NCBI GenBank assembly: GCA_900455155.1
Contig: UGUC01000002.1
Span: 620,001 to 684,000, forward strand
From: Providencia stuartii
GTDB taxonomy: Bacteria; Pseudomonadota; Gammaproteobacteria; Enterobacterales; Enterobacteriaceae
Direction: 5' to 3'
Length of the DNA stretch: 64,000 nt
In this document: positions 19,321 through 29,006 of the stretch, piece after piece
How positions within the stretch are numbered: the first letter of the stretch is position 1
Layout: every line of letters starts with the position of its first letter
Position numbers and translations under genes: made by a program
Notes under the pieces: model-generated
Seen by the model: only the letters and a program-made list of their open reading frames with translations
Database searches by the model: none
Told to the model about the DNA's origin: nothing

Positions 19321-20094
19321 ATGAGTCTGTATAAATCTGATCGGATCCAACAGATGCTGCACTATCTTTGGAAATGTCGAGAGCTTTCAACACAACAAGC
19401 GGTGGAGTTGTTTGGTTGTGCAGAAGCGACAATTCGTCGCGATTTTCAATATATCGCTGAACATTATCCTGGTATGACGCGAACTCATGGGCACTTAAAT
19501 TTCGACGACAGTACGACAGATAAAGAGTCTCAATTTGATGTCAGACGCTCTTTAAATTGTGCATCTAAACGTGAAATCGCACTCATTGCTCGCAAATTAA
19601 TTCATGAAGGCGACTGTTTTTTTCTTGACTCAGGCTCTACTTGTTTAGAATTAGCGAAGTGTCTGGGGGATATTAGCGTTAAAGTCATTTGTAATGACAT
19701 CAAAATAGCTAACCAACTTGGAATGTTTCCAAATGTAGAAAGTTATATCATTGGGGGGTTAATCAGGCCTGGTTATTTTACGGTAGGTGAAAGCCTAGCA
19801 TTAGAGACGTTAAATGCTTTTGCCGTTGATCGTGTCTTTATGTCTTGTGATGCATTATCGATTGAGATGGGAATAACGAATGCTACTATGTTTGAGGTGG
19901 GAGTTAAACGCAAACTAATAGCGCGTTCACCAGAGGTTATTTTGCTAGCGGATCACACAAAGTTTGATATGTTCGAACCTCATGCTGTTGCAACCCTATC
20001 TTGTATTAAAACAATTATTAGCGATAGTGGGCTATCGAGTGAAACTCAGCAACGGTATCGCCAAGCAGGCTGTGAATTAAAATGTGGTTATTAG
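19321..20094 (+). CDS. sgcR: SgcR, DeoR-family transcriptional regulator
   Basis: A 257-residue DeoR/GlpR-type repressor. The N-terminal winged helix-turn-helix is clear (LSTQQAVELFGCAEATIRRD), and the C-terminal sugar-phosphate sensor has the family motifs DSGSTCLELAKCL and VFMSCDALSIEMG, then LLADHTKFD. It closes the operon, 19 bases after sgcE, and probably represses it until the phosphorylated substrate appears. No operator could be picked with confidence. Confidence 0.9.
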   Translation: MSLYKSDRIQQMLHYLWKCRELSTQQAVELFGCAEATIRRDFQYIAEHYPGMTRTHGHLNFDDSTTDKESQFDVRRSLNCASKREIALIARKLIHEGDCFFLDSGSTCLELAKCLGDISVKVICNDIKIANQLGMFPNVESYIIGGLIRPGYFTVGESLALETLNAFAVDRVFMSCDALSIEMGITNATMFEVGVKRKLIARSPEVILLADHTKFDMFEPHAVATLSCIKTIISDSGLSSETQQRYRQAGCELKCGY

Positions 20095-21065
20095 GGAATA
20101 ATAGGCGTATTTATTACGGCTATATGTTTCCGTAAAATTGTTGTTCATATGATCACTTAAAAGGATAGGGTGAATCTAGTTGTCGCTGTCTTATTTTAGG
20201 ATAAGTAGTAAGTGAATAATTTCAGATTTATAGTATTATTTTAGATGATTATTAATTTTCAGCTATCATCATGATGCGCTCAGTTAGCATTGAGATATAG
20301 CATGATTTAATTTTTTCGATGATCAATATCTATTTTATTGTTTTCGAATTTACTTGGTTTTTATTTTATTATATATCTTCTAATTGAATTTAAGTGCCTT
20401 CATTTTTTATTATGAGGTAAAAAAATTCAATTTATATATATTGATTTTGAAGTAAGCTCTGCTCTAACTGAGTTGCTGAAATTTTATTTGATGAAGAGAT
20501 GAAATACTCTTTTCAAGAGAAAAATGTATCTAATAAAATGAGTAAAGTAATATAAATGAGAATGTCTAAATCAGATTTTTGAATAAGCCGTAGAGGGGAG
20601 TAAACTGCCTGTATTATGTCAGTTTGATGCTGAGTGTTTCGTAATATTTCGTTTTTTAATATAAGTATTACACCGTAGACTGTTTTTTAACCTAATTTAT
20701 AAGATATTGAATAAATCTTAATGATTTTTTACCTTTTTTTGTAATATATACTTTATCAATTAAATTTAAATGCTTTTTTTTGTAAAAATCGAATATTTAA
20801 TCTGAATATATTCCCTCCTGAGTTTTCTTTTGGTTTTTATTACTATTCAATAATGATGGTCTTTTTTGGATTAATGGCTATTAAGGCTTATAAGTTCAAG
20901 AGAATCCATTAGTTTTTACACTTATTTGTTGTTTTTTGGGTTTCTATAATCAATGGATATTGTTTTAGGATAATTTGATTTAATCAGGATAATTGATTAG
21001 ATTACCGAAGAAATATTGAATGATTCAGACTTTATGTTTCGTTCTGTACTCGGGGTTAAATAAAA
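20095..21065. other. Long AT-rich gap between sgcR and the MrpJ-like gene
   Basis: About 970 bases, very AT-rich, without a plausible gene in any frame. A small repeat TTACGG / CCGTAA (20114-20135) just after sgcR could form a weak hairpin. The low GC suggests horizontally acquired or regulator-bound DNA. Confidence 0.4.
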
Positions 21066-21398
21066 ATGAAAATTAGTAATTTAGAATTTGAACAAATTGA
21101 ATTAGATTTGAGCCATAGGGAAGTGTTTATTAAAGCTGTAGGAATAGAATTAAGAAAATTGAGGAAAAGTTATTCTTTAAGTGGTAGGGAATTAGCTGGG
21201 ATTATGAATGTATCTCAGCAGCAAATATCTAGATATGAGTGCGGTGTTTGTGCGATCCCTACTGATGTTTTGATTATAATTTTAGGTTTTTTTAAAATTA
21301 CACTGTTTGAGTTTTTTAAAGGGGTTTATCTAAATGCTTTTGATATAGATATGAATATGGTTCAAGATAAATACTATAATGTTTTTATTTCTCATTGA
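21066..21398 (+). CDS. MrpJ-like helix-turn-helix regulator
   Basis: A 110-residue protein with one Cro/C1-type helix-turn-helix (residues about 28-80): GIELRKLRKSYSLSGRELAG, then MNVSQQQISRYECG, which is the hallmark of the MrpJ family of Proteus and Providencia. MrpJ proteins are normally the last gene of a fimbrial operon and repress flhDC to cut motility while fimbriae are made. Here there is no fimbrial operon directly upstream, so it is an orphan copy. Both a pilus cluster and flhDC lie 26-33 kb downstream in this window; a link is only a possibility. Confidence 0.75.
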   Translation: MKISNLEFEQIELDLSHREVFIKAVGIELRKLRKSYSLSGRELAGIMNVSQQQISRYECGVCAIPTDVLIIILGFFKITLFEFFKGVYLNAFDIDMNMVQDKYYNVFISH

Positions 21399-21521
21399 AT
21401 AATCATAAGTGCTCCTGAAATAAAACTCATCTAATGATTTTTTAGTCTTATTAGCATGTTTAAGTATTTTATATTTTTACTTTAAGTTATAAAGTAGAGT
21501 TTAATTGTTATTTTTAAATTT

Positions 21522-21550
21522 CCCCATCATGTTAAGTGATCATGATGGGG
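21522..21550. terminator. Hairpin between the MrpJ-like gene and the IS element
   Basis: CCCCATCATG (21522-21531) pairs perfectly with CATGATGGGG (21541-21550) around a nine-base loop. No T-run follows on either strand, so it may be a terminator or a protein-binding repeat. Confidence 0.5.
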
Positions 21551-21814
21551 AGGTATTCGTGGTATTTATATGGGGGATACCAGATAAGTGATTTTGTACA
21601 TAAAGAGCATATAAATAGTAGTAATATATTAAATATACTTCAATTTCACTAAGCACTCAGACCTCAGACCTCCATTTTTATTTAGAGTGTGAGTTTTATT
21701 TGAGCGATAAAAATAATAACCTATTATGATAATTTATTGGTATAGGTAATCCCCCCGAAAAATCGGTGTATTAATAAGTAGAATTTTCTCGTAATCTGAA
21801 CTGAGGAGATCTCT

Positions 21815-21994
21815 ATGAAAAAAGCACGTTTTACCGATAGCCAAAAAGTGGCGCTCACGCTTTGGTGGGATGGATGCTTCCATGATGACCCGCTTGAAAG
21901 AACTGGAAGAGGAAAATCGCCGCCTCAAAAAAATGTATGCAGAAGAAAGGTTGAAAGCTGAGATCATTCAGGAAGCTATGGCAAAAAAGTGGTG
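21815..21994 (+). pseudogene. IS3-type OrfA, internally deleted
   Basis: Starts MKKARFTDSQK, the usual first residues of OrfA, then jumps after about 16 codons to a frame encoding the C-terminal leucine-zipper part (MMTRLKELEEENRRLKKMYA) and QEAMAKKW with stop at 21992-21994. The helix-turn-helix middle is missing, so it cannot be functional. Confidence 0.8.
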
Positions 21995-22816
21995 AAGCCA
22001 TCGCATCGAAAGCGGATGGCGCAAGAAGCTGTCAAAATACGGAATATCAGCGTACGTTTTGCCTGCCAGTTATTTGTAGTGAGCGAAAGTTGCTATCGTT
22101 ATCAAGCTAAACTGAGTAAAGAAAATGAAGCAATAGCTGACTGGCTGATACGCATCACTGATAGCCAGCGCAACTGGGGATTTGGCTTGTGCTTTTTATA
22201 CCTTCGAAACGTAAAAAACTTAAGATTTAACCACAAAAGGGTTTACCGAATTTATTGTGCGTTGTCACTGAACAGGCGAATAAAGCCGAAGAAACGCCTA
22301 AAACGGGATAAGCCCGAGCCACTGACGGTACCCGAAACGAGCAATGAATGTTGGTCAATGGACTTTATGCATGATCAACTGTCGGATGGGCGCTCAGTCC
22401 GTTTATTGAATATCATCGATGATTTTAATCGTGAAGCATTAGCTATTGAAGTGGATTTTTCCCTGCCGGCGAGTCGGGTTGTAAGAGTACTAGAGCAACT
22501 TATTGAGTGGAAAGGAAAACCGGTTTCCATACGCTGTGATAATGGGCCAGAGTACACCAGTAATATATTGATATCATGGGCTAATCTGCAAGATATCAAA
22601 ATAAACTTTATCCAGCCAGGTAATCCGCAGCAAAATGCTTACATTGAGCGTTATAATCGGACAGTCCGCTATGAGTGGTTAGGGCAATACTTGTTTTCAT
22701 CACTGGATGAATGACAAGACTATGCTACACGGTGGCAATGGTTTTATAATCACGAACGGCCGAACATGGCGTTGAATGGCTATACCCCAATGCAACATCT
22801 ACAACGAATGACCTGA
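21989..22816 (+). pseudogene. IS3-type OrfB (DDE transposase) with an in-frame stop
   Basis: A retroviral-type integrase core with the first Asp in WSMDFMHD, the second in RCDNGPEY and Glu in NAYIERYNR. Translation is open from the OrfA overlap to TGA at 22712-22714, where the family continues with the same frame (QDYATRWQWFYNHERPN, then GYTPMQHL) to TGA at 22814-22816. The stop removes about 33 conserved C-terminal residues including the end of the integrase fold. Confidence 0.85.
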
Positions 22817-22854
22817 TTCTACTTATAACCTCGGTTAAAAACGGGGGGATTACC

Positions 22855-23011
22855 GTCCTGCCCAACTGGCTATCCCTTTTTAGTAAAAATCTCTCGGGGT
22901 GTGTCTTGATAGTCTGTCACCATAGAGTGCAATTTCCCCTTTTGATAGCGAGCTGTAGGGGTGATGCTCGCTGGCTGATAAAGCCATTGAATTTTTGCAT
23001 CACACGCTACG
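22855..23011 (-). pseudogene. Rhs core tip remnant I, cut by the IS
   Basis: About 155 bases of the repeated Rhs tip, equivalent to the part between the AYDAG and EKGIASWAG blocks of the other copies, with several small deletions. Its 3' part, toxin and immunity gene are gone, removed at the IS right end. It marks the eroded left end of the cassette array. Confidence 0.7.
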
Positions 23012-23296
23012 GTACCAAGCCCCAAAACAGAACGTCATTACACTGTGGGGTATGCCCCGAACGGCAGTAAAACCAGCCCACCGCCGGCAATACACCTTAA
23101 AGGGCAATGGCTAAAAGAAGCAGGTTTTGAGACAGGCTTCACCTTTACCGTGAAGATTTTAAACGGCTGTTTGGTATTAATCCCCGACAGCGAAGATACC
23201 CGAGCGATGAAGTAACAGAACCAACAACAGCAAGCGCAACTCAGTACCATCAAACACACCATGCGCAAGTTGATGGCTGAATATGTGAGCGGCTAA
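23012..23296 (+). pseudogene. SymE-like remnant behind cassette H
   Basis: SymE is a small AbrB-fold-derived toxin of SOS-controlled type I systems. The frame gives [36 protein letters not shown] and [14 protein letters not shown], the SymE core. It lacks its start: the sequence joins Rhs tip DNA at a GGTACC (23006-23011). AAG is followed by TAA at 23213-23215 where other copies have CAA, so the last 27 residues are also cut off. Opposite strand to, and convergent with, the immunity gene. Confidence 0.7.
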
Positions 23297-23391
23297 AGGG
23301 TAAACTGAGCAGCTCTCAAATAAAGCCGGAAAATCATGGGGGGATCTTTCCGGTCTATTACTCAAAATAATCGTTTTTACTTGTTTATATT

Positions 23392-23886
23392 CTATTGGTT
23401 ATTAAACTTCACGTAATTTTTACTCTCTATATTTAATTGATGTTTAAAAAATTCAGTATTTTTGTATTCATTCATGGAACTATGGTTACAGCTACTATAG
23501 TCATCTCCAGAGCTACCATCATTTTGCCATCTGCACACCGGACAAATTTCATAAAATGCATCTTCTTTGTCTTCAAAAACAATATAGTTACAGGCGGAAC
23601 AAGGAACACCACGAATTAAATTGTCATCACGATCTATAATTATTATTTCATTTCCTGTAATATCTTTGATAATTTCTTCAAAAAAACTATTTTTTAGTAA
23701 TTTTGAATAATTAAAATTATCAAGTATTATATCATTATACTTTTGTTTTATTGCCTCTAGTGGTTGCTCACCTTCTATTTCACCCAGCTCAAAAAGAAAT
23801 TTAACCCGCCCATCAACAGTCTCTTTAAATAATGCATGAAGTTTCAAGAAATCAATCACTTCTGAATATAAAAATTCAATCTTCAT
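23392..23886 (-). CDS. Immunity protein of cassette H, CPCC zinc-ribbon type
   Basis: A 164-residue protein directly behind an Rhs toxin tail, sharing its last base with the toxin frame. The C-terminal half has two Cys pairs, VPCSACNYIVFED and CPVCRWQNDG, a pattern of CPCC-family Cys-rich proteins often found as toxin immunity genes. The N-terminal half is alpha-helical and charged. It would bind and neutralise the CT-H toxin in the producing cell. Assignment as immunity rests on position and the Cys motif. Confidence 0.7.
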   Translation of the reverse strand: MKIEFLYSEVIDFLKLHALFKETVDGRVKFLFELGEIEGEQPLEAIKQKYNDIILDNFNYSKLLKNSFFEEIIKDITGNEIIIIDRDDNLIRGVPCSACNYIVFEDKEDAFYEICPVCRWQNDGSSGDDYSSCNHSSMNEYKNTEFFKHQLNIESKNYVKFNNQ

Positions 23887-24950
23887 TATAAATTCTTCGC
23901 TAATTCAATTGCAGTTTGGAATGCATCGCTATCCCGACCATCATCTATATAATAAGTCCGAATTTCTCTTTTACCAGCATGACCGACAAAGATCTCACCA
24001 GTACTCTTATCATGTTTAATAATAATGTTATTAACCTTAGCTTCCTGCATGGTTTCCGTAAGCGGTTTTTTAGAAAACTCTTTGGCTTTATTTAAATATT
24101 GAGGCTGAATGATATCACCGAATTCTTTACCATGCTTAAGATAATGATATTGTAAACCAGATAAGTTATTATGTGTCACACCATCAATTTGGTAATCTCT
24201 CTTCTGAGGATTGAAACCCTTCCAGTTAATGGATGCTGTGAGCCCAGGGCAACACCCCGCCAACCCAAACGGATCAATAAATTTTGTCGGACTATGCACA
24301 TACCCATACGGATTCAACCCACCCAGTAGCCCTATCGGGTCTGGTGAAATAGACTGCCCACTGTCCTTATCATAGTACCGAAAGCGGTTATAATACAAGC
24401 CCGTTTCGTGGTCTTCATATTGACCCGCAAAACGAAAATGGCATTCGGTATAATTTGGGGCATTGTCGGCTCGACCGTCGTGAGACTGCCAAAACACCAT
24501 TTGTCCCCACGTATTGAGGCGTCCTGCCCAACTGGCTATCCCTTTTTCAGTAAAAATCTCTCGGGGTGTACCTTGATGGTCAGTGACCACATAGTGTAAT
24601 TGCCCCTTTTGATAGCGAGCAGTAGGGGTGATGGCCCCCGGCTGATAGAGCCATTGAATACCCGCATCATATGCCACAGTACCGTCGGCATAGACGGGGG
24701 CCTCTTCCACCATTTGGTCACCGGACCACAAGTAGTGCCACGCGGTCACACGAGGTTTTAACACGGGGAAGGCGGGATGCGCATTGTGTTTTTCGCTATC
24801 CACCGTTTTAGTTTTACTGAGCCGCCGCCCAAAGGCATCGTAGGTGTAACGCCAGACATCGGCACTGGGGGTAAAGCAACGGATAAGTTGGTTTTGGGTG
24901 TTCCACAGATAGCGCCACTCTTGAGGGCGATAGCCGTGTTGATGCACCAA
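23886..24950 (-). CDS. Rhs tip with toxin CT-H (orphan cassette)
   Basis: A 354-codon frame joining a 3' fragment of the Rhs core to a toxin tail. The core part begins at MVHQHGYRPQEWRYLW and keeps both aspartyl-protease motifs DPIGL and DPFGL about 20 residues apart, where Rhs proteins cut off their C-terminal toxin. The 117-residue tail starts at CCPGLTASINWKG and includes LSGLQYHYLKHGKEFGDI and GEIFVGHAGKREIRTYYIDD. That His-rich, late-beta pattern suggests an RNase of the barnase/EndoU/colicin (BECR) group, but I cannot name it. There is no full Rhs N-terminus, so it is probably not secreted unless recombined into the main rhs. Confidence 0.75.
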   Translation of the reverse strand: MVHQHGYRPQEWRYLWNTQNQLIRCFTPSADVWRYTYDAFGRRLSKTKTVDSEKHNAHPAFPVLKPRVTAWHYLWSGDQMVEEAPVYADGTVAYDAGIQWLYQPGAITPTARYQKGQLHYVVTDHQGTPREIFTEKGIASWAGRLNTWGQMVFWQSHDGRADNAPNYTECHFRFAGQYEDHETGLYYNRFRYYDKDSGQSISPDPIGLLGGLNPYGYVHSPTKFIDPFGLAGCCPGLTASINWKGFNPQKRDYQIDGVTHNNLSGLQYHYLKHGKEFGDIIQPQYLNKAKEFSKKPLTETMQEAKVNNIIIKHDKSTGEIFVGHAGKREIRTYYIDDGRDSDAFQTAIELAKNL

Positions 24951-24952
24951 AA

Positions 24953-25253
24953 CTGGGGCTGATGTAGCCCTTAAATCTCAAAAAATAGAACGTTATTACA
25001 CGGTGGGTATACCCTGAGTGGCAGTAAAACCAGCCCACCGCCGGCGATACACCTTAAAGGCCAGTGGCTAAAAGATGCGGGTTTTGAGACCGGCTTCACC
25101 TTTACCGTGAAAATTTTAAACGGTTGTTTGGTATTGATACCGGACCGTGAAGACATTCGAGCGATGAAGCAACAAAACCAACAACAGCAAGCGCAACTGA
25201 GTGAGATAAAAAACTCTATGCGCGAACTGATGGCGGAGTATGTCAGAGGCTAG
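24953..25253 (+). pseudogene. SymE-like remnant behind cassette G
   Basis: Reads [15 protein letters not shown] in one frame and, after a one-base loss (GTGGGTAT for GTGGGGTAT of sister copies, near 24992), the conserved [30 protein letters not shown] core to TAG at 25251-25253. It lacks a start; the 5' end joins Rhs DNA in the phrase CTGGGGCTGATGTAGCCC, shared with the remnants at 31750 and 36788. Confidence 0.65.
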
Positions 25254-25328
25254 AAAGCTTGATTGTATAACTTTTATCAAATCCAAAAGAAATTAATGAT
25301 CTTCTGGATTTGATATTTCAATAAACAA

Positions 25329-26103
25329 TTAATTAGTATAGTAATTATTTACTATAAATTCACATTGCTTATATAATGACTTTAATTGAATATGTTTCAC
25401 ATTCATCTTGGTAATTTTATTTTTAATTTTATTTATTTCACTTAGCATAAATAAATCACCATCATTTATTTTATCCCAACCATCTTCATCAACTAAATCG
25501 AAATAGCTTAGAAAAATACTTTTTTCATCCAAAGATAAAGTTATATTGCTACTATTATCACATTCATAGTTTAAGTCATCAAAAAAAAACTAGATTTTCA
25601 AAGGGCATAATTAGCAAAAAACCTACCATTTTCTTATTTAAAAATATAAATTCAAAAAAGTCGTGAATCTTTATTCTTTTAATATCTCCGTTCAAATTTA
25701 TATTAGATAAGCATAGTAAATAATTTCCGTCGCGACTTAGATATCTAAAATCACATGGTGATACTGCATTAAATTTAATCGGATTTATAATTTCAATAGA
25801 TGCATCTGTAGAATCAAAGGATAGTATAGTATTTAACACTTCAGGATTAAAATAATTTTTATCGGGAACGTACAAAAATGCCCCAACCAACAAATTGTCT
25901 GATCTATCAAAGGTATAGCCATCATCACTTATATAATGGCTACTACCAATGTATTCAGGTGAAAAATAGTTATTTAAATCATCAGCAAAAATATCATTGG
26001 AAATGATGACCTTATCAAATGTCCATTTAGCTACTGATTTTATCTTTTTTTTGGGTGTGAATTTTATTTCAACGCTTTCACCATCGGTGTTTATATAATA
26101 CAT
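25329..26103 (-). CDS. Probable immunity protein of cassette G, one frameshift
   Basis: As sequenced, a 174-codon frame (25579-26103) ends in ENLVFF and a second frame (25329-25532) carries SIFLSYFDLVDEDGW. Dropping one A from the nine-A run at 25581-25589 joins them through DDLNYECDNSSNITLSL into one protein of about 257 residues. It begins MYYINTDGESVEIKF, is acidic, beta-rich and very AT-rich, as immunity proteins often are. It follows the CT-G toxin after 11 bases. No family recognised. Confidence 0.6.
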
Positions 26104-26114
26104 ATTTTATGTTA

Positions 26115-26573
26115 TCACTCACTTTTCCAAATAGACTCAGCTTTTGGAACAGTACCTGATTTACTTGGTATTGTTCCTGACACGATACTTTCAGAAGTAA
26201 CAACTCCACCTCTTGGAGTATTTGGTATACTACCTAAAGGTACTCGTCCTTCACTACCCAAAGGACCATAGTTAGTTACTACCCAACCTTTTTCTGAACC
26301 TTTAGTTCCCACGATTACAACATTTTCTCCATCATGGAAAATTAACCTAGGATTCTTACCTCCACTTCTAAAGATCTCTTTAGGATTATTAATTATATTT
26401 TCGATATCTTTAACATTTTCAAAATGGCCATGCCTAACTCTAGTATGCAATTTTCCAGAAGCTATTTTATCAGACAACCCCTCAACTACTTTTCTCTCTT
26501 CAGTATTCAGCGCAGATATATATGGACAACACGCCAACCCAAATGGATCTATAAATCCAACAGGATCATGCAC
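26115..26573 (-). CDS. Toxin tail CT-G, cut off from its Rhs tip by a stop
   Basis: The frame holds the end of the Rhs tip (DPVGFIDPFGLACC) and a toxin tail of about 135 residues. The tail has HTRVRHGHFENVKDIENIIN, then NPKEIFRSGG and later NVVIVGTKGSEKGWVVTNYG. An R-x-x-x-H, DIE-x-IINNP block followed by two beta strands is the pattern of BECR-fold RNases (barnase, EndoU, colicin D/E5, RelE), so a tRNA or mRNA nuclease is a reasonable inference. It is detached from the core by TAG at 26646-26648, so the toxin would not be made as an Rhs fusion. Confidence 0.6.
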   Translation of the reverse strand: MHDPVGFIDPFGLACCPYISALNTEERKVVEGLSDKIASGKLHTRVRHGHFENVKDIENIINNPKEIFRSGGKNPRLIFHDGENVVIVGTKGSEKGWVVTNYGPLGSEGRVPLGSIPNTPRGGVVTSESIVSGTIPSKSGTVPKAESIWKSE

Positions 26574-26589
26574 ATACCCATACGGATTA

Positions 26590-28284
26590 AACCCTCCCAG
26601 CAGGCCTATGGGATCTGGTGAAATATACTGCCCGCTGTCCTTATCCTAGTACCGAAAGCGGTTATAATACAAGCCCGTTTCGCGGTCTTCATATTGCCCG
26701 GCAAAACGAAAATGGCATTCGGTATAATTTGGGTCATTGTCGGCTCGACCGTCTTGAGACTGCCAAAACGCCATTTGTCCCCACGTATTGAGGCGTCCTG
26801 CCCAACTGGCTATCCCTTTTTCAGTAAAAATCTCTCGGGGTGTACCTTGATGGTCAGTGACCACATAGTGTAATTGCCCCTTTTGATAGCGAGCAGTAGG
26901 AGTGATGGCTCCTGGCTGATAGAGCCATTGAATACCTGCATCATATGCTACGGTACCGTTGGCATAGACGGGGGCCTCTTCCACCATTTGGTCACCGGAC
27001 CACAAGTAGTGCCACGCGGTCACACGAGGTTTTAACACGGGGAAGCGGGATGCGCATTGTGTTTTTCGCTATCCACCGTTTTAGTTTTACTGAGCCGCCG
27101 CCCAAAGGCATCGTAGGTGTAACGCCAGACATCGCCACTGGGGGTAAAGCAACGGATAAGTTGGTTTTGGGTGTTCCACAGATAGCGCCACTCTTGAGGG
27201 CGATAGCCGTGTTGATGCACCACTTTCTTAGCCAATCGCCCATTCACATCGTAATGGTAGTCTTGATAGCCACGAGGTAATCCACGGCGAATAACGCGTC
27301 CGGCTTGTTGCTGTTGGGATAACTGATGGAGAGCCACTTGAGCGCCTTCAGGCACGACAGTGTGTTCAATCAGGTTTAAGTTAGCGTCGTACTGAAAACG
27401 CTCGTATTGGCTACGGTGCTGATTACTGTATTGGGTTTCTGTGATTTGGTCATTGGCGTTATAACGGTATTGGGTTCGCTGCCAACGCGTATCTTCAATA
27501 CCCACGACATTATGGGCGCGGTCATAGTGGAATGACCGGTGCACATCGGTGCAGACCGGAGGCAAATGCGGCGCTTCTTGCATGGCACGTAAGAAGTTCT
27601 CGGAGCCGCGTCCAGCGCGTTGGTGTGCTAATAAACCGGCTGCATTGTAGTGACTGGAGTTCACAAAGCCGGCGTCACTGCGGCGTAAATATTCTTGCCC
27701 CACGGCATTGTAGCTAAAGCGTAAGGGGGCATGCTGACCCACTTGTAGGGAAGTTAATTCCCCCAATTGTCCAAAAGCGTAATGGAGTTCACGTTCACCA
27801 AAGCGCGTTTGGGTGAGGGTATGTGTAGCTTCATCCCATTGATGGTGTACCTCACGGCCATTAATGCGTTCGCAGGTTAACTGGCCGTGGGCATTGTATT
27901 CGAACTCGACCACGGAATCGGGGTTAGTGGCTTTCACGAGGCGTAAATGGGTATCGTATTCATAGGTGGTGGTGGAGAGGCATTGCGTGTTAATGCCATC
28001 GTCGACCCATTCACTTTGTTCAATGATGACCCCCGAGGAGGCATAGCGCCAGCGAAGCTCGTGGTTATCGGGGTAACGGGTGGCAATGCGTCGGCCTAAG
28101 CGGTCGTAACGATATTCAAGTACGCGTCCAGTAAAATCGGTTTCTCGAATGATTTGCCCAGCCGCATCACGCGCATAGGTATATGTTTCACCGAGTGCGC
28201 TTATCACTTTTTTCAGACGAGTTAATGCGTCATATTCAAAATGAATTTCGCTGCCATCGGGGAGTACCATTGCCATGAGCAAAT
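26590..28284. repeat. Direct repeat, left copy (Rhs core 3' region)
   Basis: Nearly identical to 38100-39796, same orientation, about 11.5 kb away. Recombination between the copies would remove cassettes B-F with CT-A and place CT-G behind the expressed rhs core. Confidence 0.8.
26646..28282 (-). pseudogene. Rhs tip G, 1.6-kb core copy
   Basis: The longest orphan core fragment. It begins at MAMVLPDGSEIHFEYDALTR and holds about a dozen YD repeats nearly identical to the main rhs. The frame shifts at 27050 (AAGCGGG where sister copies have AAGGCGGG) and ends at a TAG (26646-26648) that replaces the second Tyr codon of YYDKDSG. Its start joins the SymE remnant at 28283-28285. It forms a 1.7-kb direct repeat with the main rhs. 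Confidence 0.85.
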
Positions 28285-28453
28285 AGACGCAGGTTTTGAG
28301 ACGGGTTTCACGTTCACGGTGAAAATATTAAACAGCTGCTTGGTATTGATACCCGGTGGTGAAGATATACGAGCCATTAAGCAACAGAACCAACAACAGC
28401 AATTGCAGCTGAATGAAATCAAGCTGCGATTGCAGGAGTTGGTTATCGAGTAA
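28285..28453 (+). pseudogene. SymE-like remnant behind cassette F
   Basis: Only the C-terminal half remains: [33 protein letters not shown] and a variant tail ending LQELVIE with TAA at 28451-28453. It joins the Rhs core at GAGCAAAT. No start codon of its own. Confidence 0.65.
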
Positions 28454-28528
28454 CATGTGAATGTTAGCCTGATTTTGGTGACTAAAAATATATCAAAAGC
28501 AGGCTAATACACTTAAAATTACAGTCTC

Positions 28529-29006
28529 TTAATAAACAATAATTTTACCTGAAGGCCAATTACCTTCCCAGCCGCAAGGAATATGACCTGATTCATAAAT
28601 AACTATTAACTGTTCAAAAAAATAATGGTTTTTTTAGCACGTTACTATAATAAGATTCTATTAAATAATGAGTAAGCTCCCATTGTAAGCACTGCATTAG
28701 TAAAATATTATCAAACTCTCTAATAGCAGGTATTCTTTCTTTTAAATTTTTGTCAAAAAATATCTTAGCATCTTTAGCTACTATATTCCACTCTTGGAAA
28801 ATAGAGTTGTGTTTTATAGTTAAATAGCTAGAAATTTTATTTGATTCTTCTAATGTTACAGATTCCCATTCAGGGCTAGCTAATAAAATATTAGCTTTAT
28901 CTAGTGATAACTCTGAGGTTACATTATCTTCTTTTAATGGTTGACCAATATTCGCGAACCACTTTATATTAAGCAATCGATTCTTTTTTTCTGATAGTAT
29001 ACTCAT
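28529..29006 (-). CDS. Immunity protein of cassette F, one frameshift
   Basis: Begins MSILSEKKNRLLNIKWFANI and overlaps the CT-F stop by four bases, typical of coupled toxin-immunity pairs. The sequenced frame ends in KKPLFF; dropping one A from the seven-A run at 28616-28622 extends it through EQLIVIYESGHIPCGWEGNW to TAA at 28529-28531, giving about 158 residues. The corrected C-terminus ESGHIPCGW is a plausible end of a small globular immunity protein. Confidence 0.7.

Larger units (their letters stand above)
21745..22854 (+). mobile_element. IS3-family element, degenerate
   Basis: Bounded by inverted ends GGTAATCCCCCCG (from 21745) and CGGGGGGATTACC (to 22854); further inside, both ends carry AAGTAGAAT or its complement. 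The length is about 1.1 kb. Two transposase frames in the IS3 arrangement lie between; the first is internally deleted and the second has a stop. No clear target duplication is seen: the right end abuts a fragment of Rhs core, so the element probably caused or followed a deletion of the array's left end. Confidence 0.85.

Noticed and set aside
28241..28453. Plus-strand frame starting MNFAAIGEYHCHEQ as a complete gene
   Set aside because: Its N-terminal part is antisense Rhs core; only the C-terminal part is SymE-like.
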